Shown: in pieces, positions 46,251 through 55,471 of the stretch
How the letters are laid out: every line of letters begins with the position of its first letter
Position numbering within the stretch: position 1 is the stretch's first letter
DNA from: Eubacterium sulci ATCC 35585
GTDB lineage: Bacteria > Bacillota > Clostridia > Peptostreptococcales > Anaerovoracaceae
NCBI GenBank assembly: GCA_001189495.1
Contig: CP012068.1
Coordinates: 1,302,001-1,366,000 of the forward strand
Length of the DNA: 64,000 nt
Reading direction: 5' to 3'
Position numbers and translations under genes: made by a program
The notes under the pieces: generated by a model
Databases searched by the model: none
What the model was told of the DNA's origin: nothing
Seen by the model: only the letters and a program-made list of their open reading frames with translations

Positions 46251-46692
46251 CTACTTCCTCCAAATTCATAAGCACCGCATCCTCTATAGGTTCAACATAG
46301 TATCCCTTTCTGATTCCTACGCAAGAAAACCCTGCACTCTTATACAGTGCTTTTGCTGCTATATTGCTCTCCCTGACCTCTAAATACCAGCTTTTGATAC
46401 CCTGCTCTCTCGTAAGCTCAAGAACATGGTTTAAAATAGTCTTTCCAATACCAAGTTTTCTTTTCTCTGGCAAAACAGCAACCTTATTTATCTGGCACTC
46501 ATCAAGCAGAGTCCAGATTCCTATATATCCGACTATGTTATCTTCTCCATCACAAGCGATAAAAAAATTCGCCAGCTTATTTTCGCAAATCTCTTGCTCT
46601 ATGGCATCAAAACTCCAAGGCACGCTAAAGCATGCATTCTCAATTCTTACGATGTCATCTATATCCCTTTGATCTGCTGTTCTGATAATCAA
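46243..46692 (-). CDS. rimI: Ribosomal protein S18-alanine N-acetyltransferase RimI
   Basis: A 149-residue GNAT acetyltransferase. The acetyl-CoA-binding segment is INKVAVLPEKRKLGIGKTIL, followed by WYLEVRESNIAAKALYKSAGF, a strong RimI signature. Translation starts at TTG, overlapping the tsaB stop codon (TTGA); no ATG is better placed. It sits between tsaB and tsaD as in many Firmicutes and may acetylate other N-termini as well. Confidence 0.93.
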   Translation of the reverse strand: MIIRTADQRDIDDIVRIENACFSVPWSFDAIEQEICENKLANFFIACDGEDNIVGYIGIWTLLDECQINKVAVLPEKRKLGIGKTILNHVLELTREQGIKSWYLEVRESNIAAKALYKSAGFSCVGIRKGYYVEPIEDAVLMNLEEVDA

Positions 46693-47399
46693 CTCTTATA
46701 TCGCTCCATCTTTCTCGCCATCTCTTCTGCGAGTCTTCCATCCTTTAGCTTTTGTTCAGCCTCAGGAAGCCTCATGTACTCTGGCTCAAGCTGATCAAAA
46801 TCCAAAAGTTCTCCATCCTCAAGCTTTATACATGCGTATCTGCAGACCATATCAGCGCTTTGATTCATCTCATCTACCTCTGCGATATTCATACCGCTAA
46901 GTCTATCCGCATAAGCTATGACTCCATCTCCATACCATTTGATATCATCATATTCCTCTGCTACTTCTAGCACCTCGTCTAGCATATATGGTCCTGGAGC
47001 GAGAATTTCACTTCCGTCATTCCCATAAATAGCACCGTAGACTTGACCTCGTCTAGCATTGTATATTACTGCAACCTTGTTATCGCTATCTGCCTTCTCC
47101 TTGAAAATCTCCAGTGAGTTAACAGATATACACTTTTTGCCTAGAGTCTGTGCTAGAGTTTTCGCAGTGGCAAGCCCTATTCTGATTCCCGTAAAGGAAC
47201 CAGGTCCAACTGATACTGCAATTGCATCAAGTTCATTTAGAGAAATTCCAAGCTCATCTACCAGTTCCTTAATCATAGGCACAAGTTCGCGCAAATGACT
47301 CATACTATCTGTAGTCACTCTGTTAACAGTCTTTCCGTTCTCATCAACGATAGCGACTGAACCGACTTTTCCCGTTGTCTCTATGCCTAAAATGAACAT
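46689..47399 (-). CDS. tsaB: t6A biosynthesis protein TsaB
   Basis: Non-catalytic partner of TsaD in t6A formation. The 236-residue protein opens with MFILGIETTGKVGSVAIVDE and has ELDAIAVSVGPGSFTGIRIGLATAKTLA, which are characteristic. Its start overlaps the end of tsaE by 13 bases. Confidence 0.96.
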   Translation of the reverse strand: MFILGIETTGKVGSVAIVDENGKTVNRVTTDSMSHLRELVPMIKELVDELGISLNELDAIAVSVGPGSFTGIRIGLATAKTLAQTLGKKCISVNSLEIFKEKADSDNKVAVIYNARRGQVYGAIYGNDGSEILAPGPYMLDEVLEVAEEYDDIKWYGDGVIAYADRLSGMNIAEVDEMNQSADMVCRYACIKLEDGELLDFDQLEPEYMRLPEAEQKLKDGRLAEEMARKMERYKS

Positions 47400-47806
47400 T
47401 TGTAAACCCTTTCTCCTTCGGCTTTACCATACTCTAGAAATATGTACTTTGTGTTCTCTGGTAAGAGCCCCTCTATGATGTCAGCCCATTCTATAACGCA
47501 GATGCCACCTCTATCAAAGTACTCCTCAAGCCCAGCCTCAAAGGCCTCATCCTCTCCACTGAGCCTATACACATCAAAATGAAATAGAGGAAGTCTTCCA
47601 CTAAAATACTCGCTCACAATAGTAAAAGTAGGGCTTGTAATCATCTCCTCGATGCCAAGCCCCTTTGCTATTGATTTCGTTAAAGTTGTCTTTCCGGTGC
47701 CAAGGTCACCGATAAGAGCAAGAACATCGCCGGCCTCTAGTTTCTCGGCCAAAGCAGATCCAAACTCCTCAGTTTCCCTTTCCCCACGAATTACATATTC
47801 TATCAA
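47387..47806 (-). CDS. tsaE: tRNA t6A biosynthesis ATPase TsaE
   Basis: ATPase that turns over the TsaBD complex. The 139-residue protein has Walker A GDLGTGKTTLTKSIAKGLG, then SPTFTIVSEYFSG and the FHFDVYRLSG / VIEWADIIEGLLP segments. It starts at TTG overlapping the pepV stop codon (TTGA), with AAGGA upstream. Confidence 0.96.
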   Translation of the reverse strand: MIEYVIRGERETEEFGSALAEKLEAGDVLALIGDLGTGKTTLTKSIAKGLGIEEMITSPTFTIVSEYFSGRLPLFHFDVYRLSGEDEAFEAGLEEYFDRGGICVIEWADIIEGLLPENTKYIFLEYGKAEGERVYKCSF

Positions 47807-49257
47807 ATCGAAAAATCCTTCTGTGAAAGCTTATATATAGCTTTTGCATAAATCTTAGTCATTGTCTCAAATCTATCAAGAGCAAGTCTCTCATCTCTCT
47901 GATGCATTACATCTGGATCTCCTGGGAACAAAGCTCCAAAGGCTACATGATTCTTCATCGAACGCGCATACGTACCCCCACCTATGGTCATAGGAGGAGT
48001 GTCCATATCCCCAGTAAACTCCTGATATACCTCCATAAAGGTCTTGATCATCGGATTATCCACATCAAAGAAGATAGGATCCTGTGCACTCTTCTTCACA
48101 AGACCGATATCATACTTTTCTATAGTCTCTGTAATACCCTTGTAAACAGCATCCTCTGTGCACCTAACTGGATATCTTACGTTTATTGTGAGGCTCAAAA
48201 CCTTTCTATCAAAGCTTAAAACTCCGACATTGAACGTGAGAGATCCCGATACATCATCGCTCATCTCACATCCCATTCTCTCTCCACCTAGGTCAAAACC
48301 TATGTGGTCGTTATAGAATCCGATGATATCATTAACCTGTTCATCAGCGAAATTAAGTCCTCCGAGGAAATCCATCAAAATGGAAATAGCATTTAGTCCC
48401 TTAGATGGTGAAGCGCCGTGGGCAGACTTACCCTCTACACTTATCTCAAGGCTTTTACCTACGCCCTTGCAGTTAATCTTAACTGGGATTCCATTTATCT
48501 CCTTGTGAGCATCTCTATATTCTGCTACCTTGTCCTTGATTGTATCATAAACAGCTGTATCCTGTGAATTGACTACTGCACGAGCTTTTTCTGCAACCAT
48601 ATTGGATGCTGCTCCGCCCTCAAGGTTTCTTAGCTGAAGTCCCTTAGCATGGCGCTCAGCAAACTTCTTTACAAGGTCGAATGACAATATTCCTTTCTCG
48701 CCATGAACGACTGGAAAGTCTCCATCAGGAGTAAATCCGTAGTCAGCTGGTCCAATCTTCTCTAGATATTTATCCATACCTATCCAATTGGTCTCCTCAT
48801 CTAGACCTAGAATAAGTCTAATTCTGGCACCAGGCTCGTACCCAGCCTTCTTAAGTGCTCTCATTGCAAACAGTGCTGCAACAACAGGTCCCTTGTCATC
48901 GGTAGTTCCTCTGCCGTATATATATCCATCCGCAACATCACCGCTGTAAGGAGCAAAGCTCCATCCATCGCCTGCTGGTACAACGTCAAGATGCCCTAGG
49001 ATACCCATTATCTTGCCCTCATCTCCAAACTCAGCATGAGCTCCGTAATTGTCAGCATTATGAGTTCTAAAGCCCATATCCTCGCATGTCTTAAGCACAA
49101 GCTCAAGAGCATCCTGAACTCCCTGTCCAAAAGGATATACACTTCCATCAGCTGCAGTTACTGCATCGCTGCCTTCGCTATTTATTCTGATCAAATCCTG
49201 TAAAAACTGGATCTGTTCAGGCATATCATCTTCGATTATCTTGATATAATCCTGCAT
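47803..49257 (-). CDS. pepV: M20-family dipeptidase PepV
   Basis: A zinc dipeptidase, probably cytoplasmic. The start at 49257 (MQDYIKIIEDDM) has AGGAGAAG before it; 484 residues. Metal-site motifs: ILGHLDVVPAGDGW, GRGTTDDKGPVVAALFA and LGLDEETNWIG, with the end HQRDERLALD. A dimerisation lid lies between. It leads the tsaE-tsaB-rimI-tsaD chain with overlapping ends, although it is unrelated in function. Confidence 0.93.
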   Translation of the reverse strand: MQDYIKIIEDDMPEQIQFLQDLIRINSEGSDAVTAADGSVYPFGQGVQDALELVLKTCEDMGFRTHNADNYGAHAEFGDEGKIMGILGHLDVVPAGDGWSFAPYSGDVADGYIYGRGTTDDKGPVVAALFAMRALKKAGYEPGARIRLILGLDEETNWIGMDKYLEKIGPADYGFTPDGDFPVVHGEKGILSFDLVKKFAERHAKGLQLRNLEGGAASNMVAEKARAVVNSQDTAVYDTIKDKVAEYRDAHKEINGIPVKINCKGVGKSLEISVEGKSAHGASPSKGLNAISILMDFLGGLNFADEQVNDIIGFYNDHIGFDLGGERMGCEMSDDVSGSLTFNVGVLSFDRKVLSLTINVRYPVRCTEDAVYKGITETIEKYDIGLVKKSAQDPIFFDVDNPMIKTFMEVYQEFTGDMDTPPMTIGGGTYARSMKNHVAFGALFPGDPDVMHQRDERLALDRFETMTKIYAKAIYKLSQKDFSI

Positions 49258-49315
49258 TTGTCTTCTCCTAATCAAATTGGTGTGGCATGCACGTCCCTGC
49301 TAATGTATCTGCACA

Positions 49316-49540
49316 TTAGTCAATAGCCACTACTCCCTTAACCTCAGGTATGCTGCTCATCAAAACCTGCTGCACTATATTTGAAAGTGTCATTCTTGCA
49401 CCAGGGCATCCTGCACAGTGCCCCTTAAGTCTAACCTGTACTACATTGTCCTCTGTAATTCCTGCAAGCTCGATGTCTCCGCCATCTCTCTGTAAAATCG
49501 GTCTAATCTGATCAAGTACTGCTTCTACCTTCTTTTCCAT
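49316..49540 (-). CDS. NifU C-terminal-like Fe-S scaffold protein
   Basis: A 74-residue NifU/Nfu domain. The conserved CXXC is in LKGHCAGCPGARMTLSN and the start VEAVLDQIRPILQRDGGDIEL is typical. GAGG precedes the ATG. It may carry or transfer Fe-S clusters for the many ferredoxin-like proteins of this organism. Confidence 0.94.
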   Translation of the reverse strand: MEKKVEAVLDQIRPILQRDGGDIELAGITEDNVVQVRLKGHCAGCPGARMTLSNIVQQVLMSSIPEVKGVVAID

Positions 49541-49617
49541 GCTGTACCTCTTTCTATATTAAATGTGCAATATGTTAAATTTACTTATAAAAAGTCAACT
49601 AATATTATACTATACTT

Positions 49618-49653
49618 AAAAAAAACTCGCAAGAAATGGAGATACTTGCAAGT
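49618..49653 (-). terminator. Terminator of the permease-DUF917 operon
   Basis: Minus strand: ACTTGCAAG and CTTGCGAGT form a nine-base stem (one wobble) with an 11-base loop, followed by TTTTTTT. The upstream arm of the stem belongs to the left copy of the 86-base repeat. Confidence 0.85.
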
Positions 49654-49727
49654 TCTGCTATTTTGAAACAACTAAGATAGACTTGTCATATAGACGAATA
49701 TCCTATCTGGCAAGCCTATCTAATATA
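49642..49727. repeat. 86-bp direct repeat, left copy
   Basis: Matches 53605-53690 in the same orientation with a single base difference (C/T, near position 56 of the repeat). It begins ATACTTGCAAGTTCTGC and ends CAAGCCTATCTAATATA. Inside, AGATAGACTTG and CAAGCCTATCT form an imperfect inverted repeat, and AGATAGG occurs twice in tandem on the minus strand. It lies just past the stop codon of the DUF917 gene. Confidence 0.97.
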
Positions 49728-49733
49728 TTTTGA

Positions 49734-50840
49734 TTATAGCTGCTTAAACGATACATACTCCATATCAAAACCCAATGGCTTCGGTCCAAATACATCCAGT
49801 CCTTTTACAGTAGTCCAAATTTCTGGTGATGGCAGTCCAACAATATACATCTTTTTTCCAATCCCAAAATTAGGTGTTGTTATAACTCCGCTGTCTTCTC
49901 CAATCATACATATAAGATCAGGAATCATGATATTCACTTTATCATTTTTGTATCCTACCATATTTTCATTTTTTATTAGAATACGATATGTTTCAGACTC
50001 ATATTCTCCAATTCCTTTAAGGTTAATTTCCCCAATATTGAAACCACCTTCTGTTTTCCATGGCATATCAGTGACTTCTCCATGAAAAAGAACCTTTCCA
50101 TCATATTTTTCTGCAATATTTTGTGCTGCAATGCCTCCATTTCCATCTGATAATCTTAATGTTTGTCCTACTTTAAGTGCATAGCTTAGCATTCCAGGTA
50201 TTGTTGATTTTTTATATTGTTTACCTGTCATTGGATGATCAGTAACACCAACCTCATTATCACTCACTACTGCAATTGCCCTTATCATTTCTTCTGCCCT
50301 AAAATCATTGCATACTTTTTCAAATATAATTGATTCGCCAAATTTTGTTGCTACTGAAACAGGATATATCGGCATATTCTCTATAAAGTATGTTGAATGT
50401 TGAAGTTCCGGTACTGCCCTACCTGCCGGGTCAGCGTCGACTATAGGGAGATTAAGTATCGCTGCGATGTGTAATGCCTCCGCTGTATTTTCACCACCAA
50501 GCTCTGTAGAAGATACGGCACAGAATTTTTTTCCCATATATTTTTCAAGCTGCTTAAATGCTAATGCAGCAGATGAGTCTTCTAGCTTTGGTAAATATTT
50601 AAAATTAGAATCAACATCAACCTCTTCTTTGTTTTCTTTAGGTGCTCCGCAGCCATAAGGTGTTGCTATAAACTCCTCATCCGAGAGTTCAGCTAGGGAA
50701 ATCATTCTAAACAATTTACCATTTTCTATATCCTTATTTACAAGTTCTAATCCCTTTTCTAGGCTTCCACCACCGCCTGTACCTAATATAGCACATCCAT
50801 GTAATAAATCACTAATCTGTTGTTTTGTAAGCTCATTCAT
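49734..50840 (-). CDS. DUF917 family protein
   Basis: The start at 50840 (MNELTKQQISDLLHG) has AGGAGG seven bases before it; 368 residues. The family start LHGCAILGTGGGGSLEKGLEL is clear, with ADPAGRAVPELQHSTYF in the middle and MEYVSFKQL at the end. DUF917 proteins are found with hydantoinase/oxoprolinase-type genes, cytosine or hydantoin permeases and PucR regulators; their reaction is unsettled. It overlaps the permease end by eight bases, so the two form one operon. Confidence 0.9.
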   Translation of the reverse strand: MNELTKQQISDLLHGCAILGTGGGGSLEKGLELVNKDIENGKLFRMISLAELSDEEFIATPYGCGAPKENKEEVDVDSNFKYLPKLEDSSAALAFKQLEKYMGKKFCAVSSTELGGENTAEALHIAAILNLPIVDADPAGRAVPELQHSTYFIENMPIYPVSVATKFGESIIFEKVCNDFRAEEMIRAIAVVSDNEVGVTDHPMTGKQYKKSTIPGMLSYALKVGQTLRLSDGNGGIAAQNIAEKYDGKVLFHGEVTDMPWKTEGGFNIGEINLKGIGEYESETYRILIKNENMVGYKNDKVNIMIPDLICMIGEDSGVITTPNFGIGKKMYIVGLPSPEIWTTVKGLDVFGPKPLGFDMEYVSFKQL

Positions 50841-52110
50841 TTTTTGCCTCCTTAAATTTATTTTCTCTAGATAGAGAAGGTACAAAATGCTCAATTAATG
50901 CATAAATAATAGCTGATGCTACAATTCCTAAGTAATCTATTTGTAATACGAAAGAAATTATAACGGATATTATCCATGCAATTACACCTACGAAATTCCA
51001 TCCATCTACAGAATGCCAATTTTGCGGCTTTCCTTTTCCAATAATGAAATAATCTACGAACATGATTCCGCCAACAGGGCATACTAAATATGCTAGCATA
51101 CTCAATACATCCTCAACCCTTGTCAAAATACCACATAGTCCTAATATTATTCCTATTGTTCCGGCTATTATTGTAACTTCTCTTCGCCTATTATCTGGGG
51201 TATTAAAGGCCATGACAAAATTAAGTCCTGCGCTGTAGGCATTTGATACATTTGTTGTCCATGCAGATAATATCAGTGATATTACTCCTAATAATGGTAA
51301 TCCTATTGTTATCAAGACCGAGCTAATATCAAAGTCATCTGTCATTTTTGTGAGCATAGCACCCAATATCAATGTTATAACTCCCATTGGAAAAACACCT
51401 AAAACAGTTGATTTCACAGTGTCTTTACGTGACTTTTGAAATCTTGTTACATCTGCGGCGGTTATTGTGCCTACAGCATAAAAATCAAATGATAAAGCTA
51501 CGCCTCCCATAAAACTCATGCTGCGTGTAACTTCCTTGTCAAGAGATCCTATTCCGTACTGTTTAATAGCCATTACGGTACCTGCAAACATAACAGCAAG
51601 TAATAAAGGGATTGAAATTACATTAAGTTTTTCTATTGCAGCCATACCAAATACCGCGGTAATTAGCATTATAAATCCCCATCCAACAGCTGATACTACT
51701 ACAGGTATATTTATATCAAAAGAAGACTTTATGAAATTCGAAAATGATTGTGCACATTCTTGATTATTGATACCAAACCATCCTACTAAATTAATTGCAT
51801 ATATTACGCTTATAATATATCTAGCACCTTTTTTCCCAAAAGTAGATTCCGCAAGTGAACATGATGCTAGACCTAAATCACTTCCCATAAATCCTAAAAT
51901 TGACATTATAACGACGACTATAACATATCCGATTGTTCCTGAAGCGATTGCCTCCCAGAATGGCATTTTGCCTGCGAGAATTGCGCCTTCAAGGAAAGAA
52001 GGGATACATACACAAATACCTGCTTGTACAAAAGCTAGAGATAACCAACTTTGACGTTGATCCTTTGTCTTTGCAGTCAGTGCATTCGATTCTACTTGAT
52101 TCCTGCTCAT
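50833..52110 (-). CDS. NCS1-type cytosine/purine permease
   Basis: A 425-residue membrane protein with about 12 helices, of the CodB/nucleobase-cation-symport-1 type. Family-like stretches: SWLSLAFVQAGICVCIPSFL, ISVIYAINLVGWFGINNQECAQ and SFDFYAVGTITAADVTRF. Substrate likely a nucleobase, hydantoin or similar nitrogen compound. GGAGG precedes the ATG. It lies with DUF917 opposite a PucR regulator. Confidence 0.88.
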   Translation of the reverse strand: MSRNQVESNALTAKTKDQRQSWLSLAFVQAGICVCIPSFLEGAILAGKMPFWEAIASGTIGYVIVVVIMSILGFMGSDLGLASCSLAESTFGKKGARYIISVIYAINLVGWFGINNQECAQSFSNFIKSSFDINIPVVVSAVGWGFIMLITAVFGMAAIEKLNVISIPLLLAVMFAGTVMAIKQYGIGSLDKEVTRSMSFMGGVALSFDFYAVGTITAADVTRFQKSRKDTVKSTVLGVFPMGVITLILGAMLTKMTDDFDISSVLITIGLPLLGVISLILSAWTTNVSNAYSAGLNFVMAFNTPDNRRREVTIIAGTIGIILGLCGILTRVEDVLSMLAYLVCPVGGIMFVDYFIIGKGKPQNWHSVDGWNFVGVIAWIISVIISFVLQIDYLGIVASAIIYALIEHFVPSLSRENKFKEAKNE

Positions 52111-52245
52111 AAAATACCTCCATGTCAGTTAATTCCTAATACGAATGTTTTAATATACCCAATGATATATATGACCCGGTACCTATAATATTATCAGAGT
52201 ATTATTACAAAAGCTTTGGGCGTCTCTCTAAAAAAAAGCATTGTA

Positions 52246-52265
52246 AATTGTGCACCTGCACAATT
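52246..52265. promoter_or_regulatory. 20-bp palindromic operator candidate
   Basis: AATTGTGCA, CC, TGCACAATT: a perfect nine-base inverted repeat with a two-base centre in the pucR/permease divergent spacer. Its right arm touches the -35 element of pucR. It is the best candidate site for PucR binding. Confidence 0.65.
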
Positions 52266-52292
52266 GTCTTGCCATTACATTATGCATATAGT
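52264..52292 (+). promoter_or_regulatory. Promoter of pucR-like gene
   Basis: TTGTCT, a 17-base spacer and TATAGT, about 60 bases before the start codon; the -35 box overlaps the palindrome by two bases. Confidence 0.6.
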
Positions 52293-52353
52293 AGAATTAA
52301 TATCATAAGTTTAAAATACCATATTAAGATAGGGAAACGAGGTGGATTTCAAC

Positions 52354-53577
52354 ATGAGTATAACCGTAAGAGATTGTCTTTCTCTTCCCTCTCTAAGTTC
52401 AGGAAAGGTCGTTGCAGGTGAAAGAGGGCTTGACAGTATAGTAACAAGTGTTTCTGTTCTTGAATTTGATGATTACGAAGACAACTTCTACATACCTAAT
52501 GAAATAATTATTACATCATTTTACTGTGCTAAAAATAATGTAGATGAACAATGTAAGATAATACGTCATTGCAAAAATAATGGCGATGTAGCTTTAATCT
52601 TATTTTATTCAGATGTAATTTTGAAGGGGATTGATAACAAACTCATACAAACAGCCGATGAAAACAACTTTCCTATAATCGTTCTCAAAGGTAACGATAT
52701 GGGCCTTGTTTATAGTGATGTAATTGCAGATATAATGGAAGCAATTATAACTGATAGACAACTAGGAAAAGATTTAGAGATCAAATTTAAAGATGGGTAC
52801 TCTTGGGAAAAAAATATAATTACCTATGTTCTTGATAATGGATTCGATGAAAAAGATAAATTTGCAAAGAAAATAGCACTATCTGCAAGTGAATTTAATT
52901 CTATGCTGATTATATCCACTAAACACAACTCTTCTGTTTTTACATTAGAGCAATGTGCAATAGTAAAAAAATATTTAAACAAAGTTGGAATTTCTCATAT
53001 TGCAGATGTCAAAGACGGAAATATAGTTGTAATGTTACGGCACACAAAATTCAGCCGTGAAAAAAATAATACTGTTAATGATTCTATTGATAAATCATGG
53101 CTGAATGAACACATAAAAATTATATATAAGATTTTTGAAGCGGTTGTTGATACTGTAATTTTTTTATTTGACAATATTAACGATATTAAAGACTTTGGTC
53201 ATAACTACAGACTTGTATCAGAGTCTAAAAAAGCACTTTTCACTATTTTCCCCCAAAAAAATTTGATATTTCCATCACACTTAAGATTTTCTTTACAGTG
53301 CAAAGACTTGTTATATAACTACATACCCGTAACAACCATTTTGGATCCAATGATTTCAAATGACCACTATGAAGTCATTGAAACTCTTGCAACATTTATG
53401 TTAGATGCTGATTTTGAGGTAAAGCGTGCAGCTGAGATAATGTATGTTCATAGGAATACAATTCTTTACCGAATAAAAAAGGCAAATATCTTACTTGGTC
53501 AAGATATATCTAGCTGGCCATTCTGTCACGAACTCTACTCTGCTATAGCAGTTTGGAGGTTGAAAAATAATATTTGA
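52354..53577 (+). CDS. PucR-family transcriptional regulator
   Basis: The ATG at 52354 (MSITVRDCLSLPSL) is chosen because AGGTGG lies eight bases before; 407 residues. The N-terminal PucR domain (to about 125) is visible as DCLSLPSLSSGKVVAGERGL and SVLEFDDYEDNFYIPNEIIITSF. The C-terminal helix-turn-helix (HTH_30) has LATFMLDADFEVKRAAEIMY and VHRNTILYRIKKANILLG. PucR proteins control purine or amino-acid catabolism. It diverges from the permease-DUF917 pair, which it probably regulates. Confidence 0.93.
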   Translation: MSITVRDCLSLPSLSSGKVVAGERGLDSIVTSVSVLEFDDYEDNFYIPNEIIITSFYCAKNNVDEQCKIIRHCKNNGDVALILFYSDVILKGIDNKLIQTADENNFPIIVLKGNDMGLVYSDVIADIMEAIITDRQLGKDLEIKFKDGYSWEKNIITYVLDNGFDEKDKFAKKIALSASEFNSMLIISTKHNSSVFTLEQCAIVKKYLNKVGISHIADVKDGNIVVMLRHTKFSREKNNTVNDSIDKSWLNEHIKIIYKIFEAVVDTVIFLFDNINDIKDFGHNYRLVSESKKALFTIFPQKNLIFPSHLRFSLQCKDLLYNYIPVTTILDPMISNDHYEVIETLATFMLDADFEVKRAAEIMYVHRNTILYRIKKANILLGQDISSWPFCHELYSAIAVWRLKNNI

Positions 53578-53604
53578 TATGGTATTTATGAAAGTAAATT
53601 ACCT

Positions 53605-53690
53605 ATACTTGCAAGTTCTGCTATTTTGAAACAACTAAGATAGACTTGTCATATAGATGAATATCCTATCTGGCAAGCCTATCTAATATA
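53605..53690. repeat. 86-bp direct repeat, right copy
   Basis: The right-hand twin of 49642-49727, in the same orientation, 27 bases past the pucR stop codon. It begins ATACTTGCAAGTTCTGC. Unlike the left copy it has no adjoining complementary arm and T run, so it forms no terminator. The two copies bound exactly the DUF917, permease and pucR genes. Confidence 0.97.
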
Positions 53691-53734
53691 AATGTTTCTG
53701 TTTTATTTACAGTTGCATAAATGAAATATATTTT

Positions 53735-55471
53735 TTATCCAATCTTCCATCCTATTGCCTCTCTTCTTGAGTCAACGAATCTCTGGTAGATTCCGTCCTG
53801 CATAATAAGTTCATCATGGGTTCCATGTTGTTCAATTTTTCCTTTGTTTATAACAAATATTTGTTCTGCTTTCCTCACTGTTTTCAAACGATGCGCAATC
53901 ATTAAAACGGTCTTTTCTTTTGTCAGTTCTTGAATGGCTTCCATAAGATCCCTTTCATTTTCTGGATCTACATTAGCAGTCGCTTCGTCGAGTATGATAA
54001 TAGGTGCATCCTTCATAATTGCTCTGGCAATTGAGATACGCTGCTTTTCTCCCCCTGAGAGCGAAGCACCATTTTCTCCAATAACCGTATTATATCCATC
54101 TGGCAGAGCCATGATAAAATCGTGGCAACAAGCTTTCTTTGCGGCCATAATTACATCATCCATCGGTGTATTTGGCTGTCCAAAGCGAATGTTATTTGCG
54201 ATTGTATCATGGAATAGATATACATTTTGGAATACAAAACTAAAATTTTGCATCAAAGCGTCCATCGAATATTCTTTAACGTTCTTTTCGTCGAGAGATA
54301 TCATGCCTTTATCAACATCCCTAAATCGAGCAATCAAATGGCAAAGTGTAGTCTTACCTCCACCAGATGGTCCCACGAAAGCTACTGTAGTTTTTTCGGG
54401 TATTATCAAAGAAACATTATCAATAATTTTCTTCTTGTCATAAGCAAAATCAACACTGGATATTTCGATGTTGTCTGTTTTTGTGATATATTCTTCGCCA
54501 GATATATCCATTGGCTCAATACTCAAGGTTTCCTTTGCTCGTTCTACACACATATCTACCACTCGTAGAAGAGCAGAATATGCTCCCATCGTTTCAAGAC
54601 CTGAAAATACTATAAACGACATAATCATCATTATAATCGCTGTAAGTAGTTCCATGGACCCATTAAGATAAAAGCCAATTGAGGAAATCAAAATAACAAC
54701 TCCTGTGAGTTTCATCACAATGTTTTGAAACGGAATATACCTGTTACAAATCATCTCAAACTTAGTAGTCGTATCACCGGCCGTACGGATTGTATCGTCT
54801 AGTTTGTTTCTCCATGATGAAACCATATTGTAAGCTTTTACTTCTGGCATACCCTGAATATATTCTAGTACCCCTGATATCACTTCTGTGTCAACTGATA
54901 TCTTTTTTATAGCAGTGTCTACATTTGCTTTTCGCATTGCACGGTTTATTAAAGAAAATATTAAAACCCCTACAAGACAAATTATTCCTATTCTCCAATC
55001 AAATGCGAGGATCATCAAAACGATAATTGCTGTATTAAGAATTCCTTGAGTTGTAAGCATTACTACACGTGTAGCAACATCGCCTAGTTGTTCCATTACA
55101 TTAGTGGTAATTGTAGTTATTTGACCTAGACTATTTTCATTAAAGTACCCCATCGGTAAATATCTCAAATGCTCAGCTATTTCAATCCTTTTGTCGGCAC
55201 ACTCCCTATACCCCGCCTTACACTGCAGCATGGTGGATATGCCCCTCAGAAATGATTCAAAAATTACAGAAATGAGCAATATGCTAAATCCTCCAAGAAT
55301 CCTATCTCCAGATATACTATTTGAAAGAAGTCCATCCATAACAAGATAAATTGCTGGAAATTTACTTGCTTCGCAAATAGCAATTAAAACTCCAATTACA
55401 AGCGTATAATAAAACAGGCGTCGATTCTCTTTTGCACAGAAATTAAAGAACTTTTTGAGTGTGGTAATCAT
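53735..55471 (-). CDS. ABC half-transporter (YbtQ/IrtB-like)
   Basis: A 578-residue exporter-fold half-transporter: six helices (about 20-310) and an ATPase domain with Walker A VGPSGGGKTTLCHLIARF, Q-loop FVFQNVYLFHDTIANNIRFG and signature ASLSGGEKQRISIARAI. This type pairs with its neighbour to make a heterodimer; YbtPQ and IrtAB, which import metal-siderophore complexes in spite of an exporter fold, are the best-known relatives. The start overlaps the stop codon of the other subunit (ATGA). Confidence 0.88.
   Translation of the reverse strand: MITTLKKFFNFCAKENRRLFYYTLVIGVLIAICEASKFPAIYLVMDGLLSNSISGDRILGGFSILLISVIFESFLRGISTMLQCKAGYRECADKRIEIAEHLRYLPMGYFNENSLGQITTITTNVMEQLGDVATRVVMLTTQGILNTAIIVLMILAFDWRIGIICLVGVLIFSLINRAMRKANVDTAIKKISVDTEVISGVLEYIQGMPEVKAYNMVSSWRNKLDDTIRTAGDTTTKFEMICNRYIPFQNIVMKLTGVVILISSIGFYLNGSMELLTAIIMMIMSFIVFSGLETMGAYSALLRVVDMCVERAKETLSIEPMDISGEEYITKTDNIEISSVDFAYDKKKIIDNVSLIIPEKTTVAFVGPSGGGKTTLCHLIARFRDVDKGMISLDEKNVKEYSMDALMQNFSFVFQNVYLFHDTIANNIRFGQPNTPMDDVIMAAKKACCHDFIMALPDGYNTVIGENGASLSGGEKQRISIARAIMKDAPIIILDEATANVDPENERDLMEAIQELTKEKTVLMIAHRLKTVRKAEQIFVINKGKIEQHGTHDELIMQDGIYQRFVDSRREAIGWKIG

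Noticed and set aside
46243-46692. rimI as a frameshifted or fused part of tsaB because it lacks an ATG at its start
   Set aside because: The TTG start has family-consistent residues directly after it, and the same TTGA overlap occurs at tsaE, so it is better explained as a rare start codon.
53934-54443. A 169-codon plus-strand frame opposite the YbtQ-like ABC gene
   Set aside because: It mirrors the conserved ATPase domain of the real gene; composition and lack of a start signal mark it as antisense chance coding.
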